Origin: Takakia lepidozioides
Taxonomy: Eukaryota > Streptophyta > Takakiopsida > Takakiales > Takakiaceae
DNA length: 60,000 nt
Reading direction: 5' to 3'
NCBI GenBank assembly: GCA_030704615.1
Contig: CM060732.1
Coordinates: 48,033,053 to 48,093,052, forward strand
Notes under the pieces: generated by a model
The model's database searches: none
What the model was told of the DNA's origin: nothing
The model's input: the letters and a program-made list of their open reading frames with translations, nothing else
Program-made: the position numbers and the translations under genes
In this document: positions 24,361 to 34,262 of the stretch, piece after piece
Layout: each line of letters opens with the position of its first letter
Numbering within the stretch: position 1 is the stretch's first letter

Positions 24361-25081
24361 GCGAGCTGTCTTCTCTTATCTGTTTGTCTACCCAATCTTC
24401 AGTGAATGCGTCAAAGCTTTGTGTTTTGGCTTCTTCCTCACTTTTGTCACCCTCTCCAATGAATATCGCTGGTTGGCGCTCAAACCCTGCTGAGCTGTAG
24501 ATGTTGTCCATGCCAATGCATTCTTCTTCACCAAATCCATGTTTTTGCCCTAAATCCTTGATGTCTTGGCTGGATTTCTGCAGAATAGGCATCCCATCCC
24601 CTATTTCGGCCTTCTTTGCACTTCCTCGTGTCAACATGTTGATGTGGGGTGTTGTTGTAGTCTTATTGGAGTGTGATCACTTATATGGTATATCTCGTCC
24701 AACTCATCCAGTGCCTCCACTCATTATGAGTGAACTGACATGACACTTGTGCTGTTGGTTGCATCATGTACTCCGTGCTTGGCAGTGGGTAAGCTTCTCC
24801 TCCTTCCACGTACTCATTGATCACTGCAAAAGGTACTCCATACATCTTCCCTTGAGGTCTTGCCCCTTTTTTTGCTTCTGTGATTGTTTCAGCTTTGCTG
24901 AAAGTTTGCCAAGACCCATGTTGGGTTAGTGTGTGACGACTGTGTCTCATGTTAGATTTTGCACAATGTTCTTTGTTTGGGCCTTCTGATTACTACAAAG
25001 TCATAAAACTATGACTGCAATGCATTTCAGCGCTCTATAGTCATCTACCTAGTGCAGTTTTTATGACTCCGCCAAAGCCGT
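24361..25081 (-). other. Unrecognised protein-like fragments in CACTA element 1
   Basis: Two minus-strand frames, 24320-24637 (acidic, E/K/Q rich) and 24681-24950 (contains KMYGVPFAVINEYVEGGEAY), look more protein-like than random sequence and are adjacent. They may be exons of one captured host gene. I do not recognise the family. The right subterminal repeats follow (24990-25080). Confidence 0.35.
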
Positions 25082-25110
25082 AGTCCTAAAAACGCTCATC
25101 TCCTGTAGTG
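25082..25110 (-). repeat. Right terminal inverted repeat of CACTA element 1
   Basis: The reverse complement reads CACTACAGGAGATGAGCG followed by TTTTTAGGACT, matching 19190-19218. It is followed by the ATA duplication. Confidence 0.88.
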
Positions 25111-25113
25111 ATA

Positions 25114-25841
25114 GCTACAAGAAATTTGTGTGGGTAGTTGGTCAACTGGAAACAGTGGCGGCACAGCACAATTGATAGAACAAGGCACTGCTAATGAAAG
25201 CACCTTCTTCAACACATTTCACCCTGTTTTTCTCTCTTGTTAGAACCGGCCCTAAATTTCCATGTTGAATTTTGCAAGTTAGCTGGTTGAGTGAATCTAG
25301 TTTGGAGTGATTTTGACATGATACTGCTAATGTGATAACAGTAAAGTATCCAAAAACAGGTAACATAGATGAGGAGAAGGTGTGGAATGAATACTACAAG
25401 ATTACATATGATTCCCTCTGGATCAATAGCTATAAGAAACCTGCATGCGTAGATGGTCGACTAAAGACAGCAGTTGTAGCGGCACAATTGATAAAATCAG
25501 GCACCTCAACCATGGATTACCACATACTAGCCGGTGGATGGCTGCTGATGTTGTTCGAGTGCTGAGTGGCCAACTCCTCAGAGTTCAGATTATCTATGAT
25601 TCCATGCGGAAGGATAGCTACAAGAAACTAGCATGCAGGGTAGATGGTCAACTGGAAGCCGCAGCAGCAGCGGCACAATTGATAAATCAGGCACTGCTAC
25701 TGAAGGCACATTCTTTAACACATTTCACCCTGTTTTTCCCTTTTATCATAATCGGCCCTAAATTTCAACGTTGAATTCTGCAAGTTAGCTGGTTGAATGA
25801 ACCTTTGATAGTTTGGAGTGACTAAATTGACATGATACTGC
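25114..25841 (+). pseudogene. Several PDF-motif (OSB-like) relics in tandem
   Basis: The first part (25114-25300) is the right half of the copy interrupted by CACTA element 1. Two further partial copies follow (about 25320-25520 and 25590-25800), each containing a block like YDSxWxxSYKKxAxxVDGxLE and then FHPVFP-type sequence. All are short, frame-shifted and without a gene context. Confidence 0.5.
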
Positions 25842-26280
25842 CAATGTGACAAGAGGAAAGTATCCAAAAACAGGTAACAAAGACGAGGAGAAGTTGTGGA
25901 ATGAATATTTTTCTGACCCCAGTCAATGGTGGGACAACCTAGGCAAAAAGGTGAATATGCCTGTTGGATTACAGAGAGTAGCAGATGCAATTGAGCATAG
26001 GAACTTCACTTGTGTTCTCAATGCATGTGCCAAGGTAGGAAGCCTGGAAAGAGGGCAGCGGGTCCATGTTGACATCATCAAAACTGGAATTCTGTTGACA
26101 ACATGGCTATACAAAATATGGTCTCATGTGATGATTGCAGGATGTGCTCAGTATGGGTGTGGTAGGGAGGCCTTCCATCTCTTTGAACAAATGTGACAGA
26201 AAGGCTTTAAGCATTTTGGTTGCATGGTGGACCTTCTTGGCCGTGCAGGGCGATTAGATGAGGCAGAGTACTATCCAGCA
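25842..26280 (+). pseudogene. Chimeric frame: WWDN (PDF) half-motif joined to PPR repeats
   Basis: A 116-codon open frame (25846-26196) reads KLWNEYFSDPSQWWDN and then, in frame, PPR sequence (FTCVLNACAKVG, RVHVDIIKTGI, AGCAQYG, AFHLFEQM). After a TGA at 26194-26196 it continues as HFGCMVDLLGRAGRLDEAE, the usual word of late PPR repeats. The junction falls where the intact PDF motif has its intron, so it may reflect loss of the second PDF half or a deletion fusing two genes. Confidence 0.6.
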
Positions 26281-27440
26281 CATGAATCAACTTGCACCAT
26301 GTTCCATCAGGTTTGTAATTGCGTACGTCCTCGTGTTTTTCTGGCCTGAAGCCCGTAGTGGCTTTGTCGTAGAAATGTTGTGATTAAGTTGGGACGACTC
26401 GTGTTGTTTATTCTTCTCTCACTGGCTTATTGTAGGTTCTCTGGTTTCAAATGCAAAGTTCGGATGTGTATGTTGTTCATCTAGTACTTCAAGGGGACAA
26501 ATGAGCTCAATGCTCCCGATGATACATCTAATACACGTGGAATTCTTTAGCAAATATCAGTTTCTCCATGCCATGTGGAAGTCTCTTCCACGCCAGGTAC
26601 TTTTGCAGTGAATGCAGATGTGTAATCAAGTTGTATCTTTGTATTTTGAGTTAGGGCATGAATGTGGGCAGGGTTTTCAAATAGTTGTCAGCTATCCCTA
26701 TTCAGGCCTTGCTTGCATCGAGAGACCATGGAGCCAAAGTGGTGAAAGACTGGAAGAGTAGCCTTGAGATGTTCTAATAGGTGTGCCAGCTTGCAGACTG
26801 AATGAAAGTTTCTTTCTATTATCACCCATTTACTACGAGGTGTTCACCAAGAAGGCATGTGGTTGACAGGCAGGAAGGATGCAAGTGATAAGGCAATATT
26901 GCTAGACATGATATTTTGGGCACTTGACAACCCCCCTCCAGCACACTTTCTTCTCATATCAGGGGATCGTGACTTTGCCAATGCGCTTCATCGACTTTGA
27001 ATGAGAACCTACTATTATTTTGTTTTGACGGCCTCTTAATCTCTATGTATCACCATCGCTGCTTGATGTGGCATCAAGTGTGTGGCTTTGGGCTAGCCTA
27101 GCACGCGGTGAAGGCGTAAACACTGAGTCTACAGCTTTGCCAGGAGTTTGATCAGAGCAACCTCTTTCTTCTTGGGATCACTCCAACCATAGGGTCTTGG
27201 CACCTGAATATTCCAGTAGTACATCTGAGTATGTGAATGGGCGGGTATCTGTACACACAAGCTATAACAGTCCCACACCCGGTAAAGACAGGGATGTACA
27301 GTTTGAAGCTGGCATTAGATGGGAGGCTCCACCAGATCACCCACGCAATAAGAACATGTCATTTGTAGGTGCAAACAATAATGGAAAGGGTCCACTGTCT
27401 AATAACATGATCAGTGGGCAGCCTACTGTGTAGCTGCGAC
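26281..27440 (+). pseudogene. NYN-domain (limkain-b1/MARF1-like) gene remnant
   Basis: The frame at 26869-26997 reads RKDASDKAILLDMIFW and then ALDNPPPAHFLLISGDRDF, the conserved core of the plant NYN (PIN-like RNase) proteins related to limkain-b1. The next expected codon, an arginine CGA, is TGA (26998-27000), after which MRTY follows as in relatives. A later exon-like piece near 27064-27110 (SSVWLWASLARG) and another at 27197-27433 (GIRWEAP, NMSFVGANNNGKGPLS) fit downstream parts of such proteins and also end in stops. The remnant is interrupted at 27544 by CACTA element 2. Upstream exons are not clear. Confidence 0.6.
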
Positions 27441-27544
27441 TTTCCCAAGACAACAAAGGCATCATGAACTAGCTTCACAAGCAAATGTAACTTCCTCAAC
27501 CGAGTTCATCCCCCAGCTACAGCCATTGACTGACAATGTAGATC

Positions 27545-27573
27545 CACTAGAAGGAAAACGCGGAATAACCACT
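27545..27573 (+). repeat. Left terminal inverted repeat of CACTA element 2
   Basis: CACTAGAAGGAAAACGCGG followed by AATAACCACT. It pairs with 32742-32770 with one mismatch. Confidence 0.88.
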
Positions 27574-28261
27574 CTGTTAACCACTCATTTTGAGTGGTAC
27601 AAGACACTAAACCACTCTGGCCCCAGAGTGATGAAGAACCAGTGGATTAGGACAAGTGAGTGGTTAAGGACAGTGGTTCGAACCACTCACGTCCAGGTCC
27701 ACCTGTTCGCTGACATGTCACAGTGGTAAATTAACCACTGTGACATGTAAACTCACCACTGTGACGTGTCACTGAGGTAAACCAACCACTTCTGACGTGT
27801 CACAGTGGTAAACTGACATGTCATAGTGGTAAAATAACCACTTCCGTTTTCCAGTGGACACGTGGAAGTCGGTGGTCCGTGGATGATATTGGAGATTATG
27901 TTGACACGTGGCGACACTCTCAGCATGGACACGTGTCATGTGTCGGTACTGGAGGAATTCATACCACTAACACAGTAATATATAGGTGATTACTTATACC
28001 ACTACAGGAGTGGTAATGGAGGCAATTGTGTATCACTAGTGTAGTGAAAGAAGTACCATTGGGGATTCAAGCTCCACAAATAAAATAGAATCCCAGAGAG
28101 TAAGTGCTGGAACACTGTCAACAAAATCCAACCATGATAAAAGTCTGAGCCTAACTTCTACACGGCGTCTCCGCATGCATGCTAGGAACACTGAACTACT
28201 TTCCTGCCTTCTTCTCATTGCCAGCAATGTCTACACCCGGGCGAACGAAATTGTAAGCCCT

Positions 28262-28566
28262 CTTCATGTTCTTCTCTGGCCAGGGCTGCCAAGCTCACAT
28301 TTGATGTAGATGTACACCAGGGGAAAGTTCAGAATGACATCTGGTACAATTCCAGCTTTGATAATGTCACCATGAACCTCTTTGCCCCTTCCCAGGGCTG
28401 CTAGGCTCCCATATGCATATTACAAACACAAATAAACATGACCTGGTCTTGCTTCATCCCTTCCCACATCATTTGCTCCTAGGTTTCCAGAGCCTTAATC
28501 TCATACCCATGCTGCACATACCTTGCAATCATGGCACTCCAAAACACCACATCTCGTTCAGCCACC
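28262..28566 (-). pseudogene. PPR fragment in CACTA element 2
   Basis: The minus strand reads AERDVVFWSAMIARYVQHG and then EQMMWEG, KEVHGDIIKAGI and similar PPR words, with stops between them. It covers about one P-L-S triplet. On the same strand the PDF-motif copy at 28620-29010 lies immediately upstream. Confidence 0.65.
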
Positions 28567-28599
28567 TCTCTTGATCCTCTTTCAGAAGCTGTGGTCATG

Positions 28600-30128
28600 G
28601 TTGAGGCGACTGATTTTTCAACTGTGCCGTTGCAGCTGCTACCTTTAGTTGACCATCTACCCATGCAGCAGGTTTCTTGTAGCTATTGATCCACATAGAA
28701 TCATAGGTAATTTGGAGCTTGAAGTCCGGCCCTCTAGGATGAATCTAGACCCAAACTCTATCCCTGCTCCTTCAGCTATCCATGCCGCTGCACAAATCAT
28801 TCATACATCCTTGCCTTGCTGCTAGCACCTGACAATGACAGCCTAGATTTGTTCTAGGAAACACCCAACTCAACTTATCACTATGGTCAATTGTGGTACT
28901 CTCTGTAATCCAACAGACATTCACCTTTTTGCCTCGATTGTCCCACCATGGACTGGGATCAGAAAAGTATTCATTCCACAGCTTCTCCTCGTCTCAGCTG
29001 TTACCTGTTTTCGGATACTTCCCTGATGTCACATTGGCAGTACCATGTCAAAGTCACTCCAAACTATCAAAGGTTCACTCAACGAGCTAACTTGCAGAAT
29101 TCAATATGAAAATTTAGGGCCAATTCTGATAAGAGGGAAAAACAGGGTGAAAATGTGTTGAAGAAGGTGCCTTCATTAGCAGTGCCTGATTTTATCAATT
29201 GTGCCACTGTTGCTGCGGCTTCCAATTGACCATCTACCCATGCAAGTTTCTTGCAGCTATTGATTCACAGGGAATTATCGGTAATCGTGAGCTTGAAGTC
29301 CCGCCCTCTTGGATGAATCTGGACCGGCCAGACTCTACCCCTGCTCCCTCAGCTATCCAAGCTCTACACAAATCATGCATACATCTTTCCCTTGTCGCTA
29401 GCGGCTGACAATGACAGCCTACAATTGTTCCAGCAAACACCCAGCCCTACTTATCACCCATGCAGAATTCAACATGCATCTCAGGGCCAAGTCTGATGAG
29501 AGGGCAAAACAGGCTGAAATGTGCCCTCACCACATTGTCCTTGAGGATTTGACTGACCATCAGCGCAAAAGGACCTCTTGTGTGTGTTGTTTGTCTGTAG
29601 TCAGGTAATGTCGGATTGGTCTGTGAGAACCACCACGGTGCAACTAAGCAGGCAGAGATTGAAACACGGCCTGCTAAGACCTGCAAGCTGACTCTCCCAA
29701 GAACCTTGTAAACATTAGGAAGAATACCAAATCATGGTACTCACAGGAGTCAAGAGCCCACCTTTGCAGGATGGACGAACTTCTTCACATCATACATTAA
29801 GAAAAACCACACCTGGCGATTGCGGTTGTCCCGCCATCGTGAAAGATCGGTATAAAACCCATGCAACCTCACATCACGAACGAGCTAACTTGCAGAATTC
29901 TACATGAAAATTTAGGGACTACTCTGGTAACAGGGAAAAATAGGGTGAAATGTGTTGAAGAAGGTACCTTCATGCCGCACGTTCAGCCATCTCCACATTG
30001 CCATGGATTCTGCAGGCACCAAGCAAGGCCTTCATTTTGCAAACATGTCGACCTCTTTCCCCTTTTCCAGAGCTGCCAGGCAGTGTTCACAATGACATTA
30101 GGTGCAATTCCAGCTTCGAACAAGGCAC
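28600..30128 (-). pseudogene. Successive PDF-motif (OSB-like) relics
   Basis: At least three partial copies of the PDF family lie on the minus strand: 29010-28620 (WWDN half, then HPRGPDFKL and YDSMWINSYKKPAAWVDGQL with frame breaks), 29450-29110, and leader-only pieces near 29480-29560 and 29860-29990. Short PPR-like and leader sequences are mixed in near 30000-30110. None is intact. Confidence 0.5.
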
Positions 30129-30666
30129 GGCCTGCTAAGACCAAGCTGACTCTCTCTCTTGCACCAACGAGCTTACTTACAGATTTCAATATGCATATCA
30201 GGCCCGAGTCTGATAAGAAGGCAAAACAGGCTGAAATAGGTTGAAGAAGAAGGTGCCCTCATGGCCTGCTAAGACCAAGCTGACTCTCTCTCTAGCACCA
30301 ACGAGCTAACTTACAGAATTCAATATGCATATCAGGCCCGAGTCTGATAAGAAGGCAAAACAGGCTGAAATAGGTTGAAGAAGAAGGTGCCCTCACGGCC
30401 TGCTAAGACCAAGCTGACTCTCTCTCTTGCACCAACGAGCTAACTTAACAGAATTCAATATGCATATCAGACCTGAGTCTGATAAGAGGGCAAAACAGGC
30501 TGAAATAGGTTGAAGAAGAAGGTGCCCTCACGGCCTGCTAAGACCAAGCTGACTCTCTCTCTTGCACCAACGAGCTAACTTACAGAATTCAATATGCATA
30601 TCAGGCCCGAGTCTGATAAGAGGGCAAAACAGGCTGAAATAGGTTGAATCAGGAAATCAATCAGCG
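30129..30666. repeat. Tandem repeat, 134-135 bp unit, four copies
   Basis: The word GGCCTGCTAAGACCAAGCTG starts at 30129, 30263, 30397 and 30532, with a degenerate start near 30667, giving units of 134-135 bp. Each unit contains part of the PDF-family leader (CAGAATTCAATATGCATATC, AAAACAGGCTGAAATAGG, GAAGGTGCCCTCA). Copies are nearly identical, so the expansion is recent. Confidence 0.9.
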
Positions 30667-31179
30667 GGCTGCTAAGACCAAGCTGATTCTCCCAAGAACC
30701 TTGTAAACATCAGGAAGAATACCAAATCATGGTACTAACAGGAGCCAAAAGCCCACATTTGTAGGATGGACAAACTTCTTCACATCCTACATTAAGAAAA
30801 AGCCACACCTTGCGATTACGATTGTCCCACCATCGGCAAGGATCGGTAAAAAACTCATGCAAGCTCTGAAATAGGTCGAAGAAGAAGGTGCCCTCACCAC
30901 ATTGTCCTCGACCTTGTGTCATGACCCATGGAGGATTTGACTCCCCATGAACCCAAACGGACCTCTTGTGTGTGTTGCTTGTGTCTGTAGTCTGGTAATG
31001 GTGGATTGGTCCATGAGAACCACCATGGTGCAGCTGAGCGAGCAGAGATTGAAACACGAGCTAAGACCAACCTGACTCTCCCAAGAACCTTGTAAACATA
31101 AGGAAGAATACGAAATCATGGTACGTCTAACAGGAGCCAAGAGCCCGCATTTGCAGGATGGACAAACTTCTTCACATCG

Positions 31180-31790
31180 TACATTGAGAAAAAGCCCCAC
31201 CTTGCGATCGCGATTGTCCCACCATCGTGCACGCCTTCATGCCCCGATTCTAGGGCTTGAGTCCCTGTCTGCCCCCTATCCCACCAGCTCCATTAGTCAT
31301 CGTACATTGAGAAAAAGCCACACCTTGCGATCGCAGTTGTCCCACCATCGTGCACGCCTTCATGCCCCGATTCTAGGGCTTGAGTCTTTGTCTGCCCCCT
31401 ATCCCACCAGCTCCACTCGTCATCATACATTGAGAAAAAGCCACACCTTGCGATCGCGGTTGTCCCACCATCGTGCATGTCTTCATGCCCCGATTCTAGG
31501 GCTTGAGTCCCTGTCTGCCCCCTATCCCACCACCTCCGCTCGTCATTGTACATTGAGAAAATCCACACCTTGCGATCGTGGTTGTCCCACCATCGTGCAC
31601 GCCTTCATGCCCCGATTCTAGTTGAGTCCATGTCTGCCCCCTATCCCACCAGCTCCGCTTGTCATTGTACATTGAGAAAAAGCCACACCTTGCGATCGTG
31701 GTTGTCCCACCATCGTGCACACCTTCATGCCCCGATTCTAGATCTTGAGTCCCTGTCTGCCCCTATCCCACCACCTCCGCCCGTCGTCTC
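31180..31790. repeat. Tandem repeat, about 123-bp unit, five copies
   Basis: The word TACATTGAGAAAA recurs at 31180, 31303, 31426, 31549 and 31668, spaced 123, 123, 123 and 119 bp. Each unit contains TTGCGATCG, TGTCCCACCATCGTGCA and CCCCTATCCCACCA words. Both strands stay open across it, which is a consequence of the periodicity and not evidence of a gene. The unit differs from the adjacent 134-bp array. Confidence 0.9.
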
Positions 31791-32741
31791 TCATGATTAG
31801 ACTTGACACTATAAGAAAACAAACACAGCTCTGTTATGTTTGTCTCTCACGATCAAACTCGACACAAAGAAAACAAACAGATGCCACAGTGGCAGGGAAG
31901 ACAAAAAAAACGCTTAGTCCCCTCTACTCATGACTGGATGGATGAATGTAGCGATAGATGGATGGATTTTGGGTTTTCCATCAACACACAAACCACTAAA
32001 GTTTTTCATATATCACCACAGAAGTAATACCAATCACGGGTGTGTATGTAATCACTCACGCGTAACCACTGACCGAGTGGTTCCAGTTACTAAATGGTCT
32101 GTAACCACTCACTCTACGCCACTCTCAAAGTGGTACCAATCAATGGGGGTCTTTAACCACTCTAGATCTACGTATACTATCCCCGTCCACGTGGAATATA
32201 TAACATAATTAAAATATATTTCGAAATGATAAATATTAAATAAAAATTAATTATTACACGTGGAGTAGCAAGTGGTTTCAATCACCTCCCATCACTCAGG
32301 TGACTTCAACCACTCACATTCCACCACTATGCAAGTGGTACCAATCACTGGGGGGTCTTTAACCACTCCAGATCTACGTATACTATCCTCGTCCACGTGG
32401 AATAATATATTTTGAAATGATAAAAATCTTAAAAAAAAGAATTGTTACACGTGGAGTAGAAAGTGGTTTCAACCATTTCCCATCAATGAGGTGTCTTTAA
32501 CCACTCATAATTTACCGTCCATGTCGGATATTATCATTATTAATATAAATATTTGACCACATGTCGAATAATAAAATATAAAATTAAATATTACACGTGG
32601 ATTACTCAGTGGTTGAAACCACTTCCAACCACTCCATATGATGCCACTGTGGCATTTCATCGGAATTAACCACTGGCCAGTGGTTACCATTACTTGGAGT
32701 GATTTATAGAGTGGTAAAAGACAAGAGTGGTTAAGGGGGCC

Positions 32742-32770
32742 AGTGGTTATTCCGCGTTTTCCTTTTAGTG
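32742..32770 (-). repeat. Right terminal inverted repeat of CACTA element 2
   Basis: The reverse complement reads CACTAAAAGGAAAACGCGG followed by AATAACCACT, one mismatch from 27545-27573. Confidence 0.88.
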
Positions 32771-34262
32771 AGAGTCCTACGTGCCTGAAGTGAGACCTTC
32801 TTTTATCAATGATGAAGTGGAGCATAGGGGTTCAGGGCCTGGGCCCTTTGTTGCTGTGGGAGCCAAGCCTAACAATGGTGCATGTGTGATGCCCCCATTT
32901 TTCTCACTCACTCGAGGCTGGCTAGAGCAAAGCCCAACGTAATACATCAAGAGCATCCAACTGCTTTGAGACCACTACTGGATATCCTGGTGGCTGAAGC
33001 CATCCCAACCGAGAAAAATACCTGACAGTTTATGGTGAAAAGATGACCAACTTTGAGGCAAGAAGGTGTTTGCATTACATGCTGCTGCCCCACTTGTTTC
33101 CCGTAGAGTAGTCGGCAATCCAACGTCAGCAACTGTGTTCTTCATACTAGAGCCTGATCTGTCGTGCAGTAGAGACTTTAAAGCGGAAGATGATATTGCC
33201 AACAGAGGCCAATTTGCAGGCATGTGTTCAGTTCCACGAAAAGTAGTGTGGTTATGGCTTCGATGTGGCCCCTGCCTTGATTGCAGTTGTAGAACTTGGG
33301 GAACTGGCTTCTGTCATTGTAGGGTCATCAAAGGTCTTCTTTCCTCGCTCTACTGAGCTATGGTAGTGCATAGACCCAAGCAGTCAACGCAACGACTACC
33401 CTCAAGAATTGTGGCATATTTTCCAATGTCCGTGGTGCTGAAGGCCAGCAGTCAATGACAGCCTCCCACACATAGTACGTATCATTCTACAAGTATGGGA
33501 TTGTTTGTCTTGCATGTATTCATTGTATGCTTTATAATGGAACATTTTCTAGTGTGATTTCAGCGCAATGATGCTTCATCTGCTATGTCTGGAAGCATCT
33601 TTCCCATAATCTTTTTCAGCAAGCAGTTGGCATGTCTTCAGCTTTACGGACTGAGCTATGTATGGTGTCGCTTATAGATTGATCCAGTGTGTGCTGGTTA
33701 AACATATTCTACAATATAGCAGCTGTTGTCACTTGCTGATGCCTGCAAGTTTTCCTATCTTCTTTAGCGATGAATTCATGTCTTCAAATCTTTGCTTCTA
33801 AGCTGGGGCATGGCTGCGGTTTATAGGTGTGAGGCAGCGCAGATATTACGTAAGGGTGGAAGTGCTCATTTGTCTGGGATGGTATTGGGAGAAATTTTCA
33901 AAATACTGCAGTTTGCTATCTCAGTGATGGGATGGCTGCACCCTGCATCCCCAAGCACATGGGCGCCTTTGTCTGTCAGCCTTGCGAATATCTGTGAGTT
34001 TTCCAGTTTGCATCTTACCTCACCTATACCGTGTTCCCAGGTTTATGTGTCTGCCAAGATGCCAGACAGCCCTTTACTACCCTTTCCTCACAACCTAAAT
34101 GTGGTGGGTGTCGCTGAGTCAAAGCGTGCAGCAAACGGACACCTGGAAACTCTGGCTCCGTCCAATAATATTGCAAAAAGTATTCTGAAAAGCCTAGAAA
34201 CAATTCGTAAGTTTGGCAACTAAGAGAGGCCAGAGAGGGTATGATATAAGTCTTATGTCTTA
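32771..34262. other. Unassigned stretch with possible exon remnants
   Basis: Immediately after the CACTA element a plus frame (about 32772-32940) reads YVPEVRPSFINDEVEHRGSG and then MPPFFSLTRGWLEQSP. This looks like genuine protein and may continue the interrupted NYN-type gene or another host gene. Another plus frame (33792-34223) is open for 143 codons but is not recognised. No complete gene can be supported. Confidence 0.35.

Larger units (their letters stand above)
19190..25110. mobile_element. CACTA-type DNA transposon carrying PPR and PDF sequences
   Basis: The ends are CACTAC... and ...GTAGTG, with imperfect 29-bp terminal inverted repeats and a perfect 3-bp target duplication ATA (19187-19189, 25111-25113). 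Removing 19190-25113 restores a continuous PDF-motif sequence like the intact copies at 25400-25440, so this is a real insertion. Subterminal regions (19200-19440, 23100-23290, 24990-25100) contain many copies of a TATGACTACA-like word in both orientations, typical of CACTA transposase-binding repeats. No transposase is recognisable; the 5.9 kb interior is PPR array, PDF fragments and unidentified sequence. It is therefore non-autonomous with captured host gene pieces, or a deletion derivative. Confidence 0.85.
27545..32770. mobile_element. Second CACTA-like element with subterminal repeats
   Basis: The ends are CACTAGAAGG... (27545) and ...CCTTTTAGTG (32770), with 29-bp terminal inverted repeats differing at one position. 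Both subterminal regions (27560-27870 and 32030-32750) are crowded with AACCACT/AGTGGTT words in both orientations, as expected of CACTA ends. The flanking trinucleotides (ATC and AGA) do not match, so the two ends may belong to different copies or the duplication has decayed. The interior has no recognisable transposase. It holds PPR and PDF fragments and two tandem arrays. Confidence 0.7.

Noticed and set aside
31118-31800. Open frames of up to 167 codons on both strands
   Set aside because: They result from the 123-bp (multiple of three) tandem unit; no protein family resemblance and all frames are open together.
19190-32770. One giant 13.6-kb transposon covering both CACTA elements
   Set aside because: Each element has its own distinct terminal repeat sequence, and the first has its own ATA duplication.
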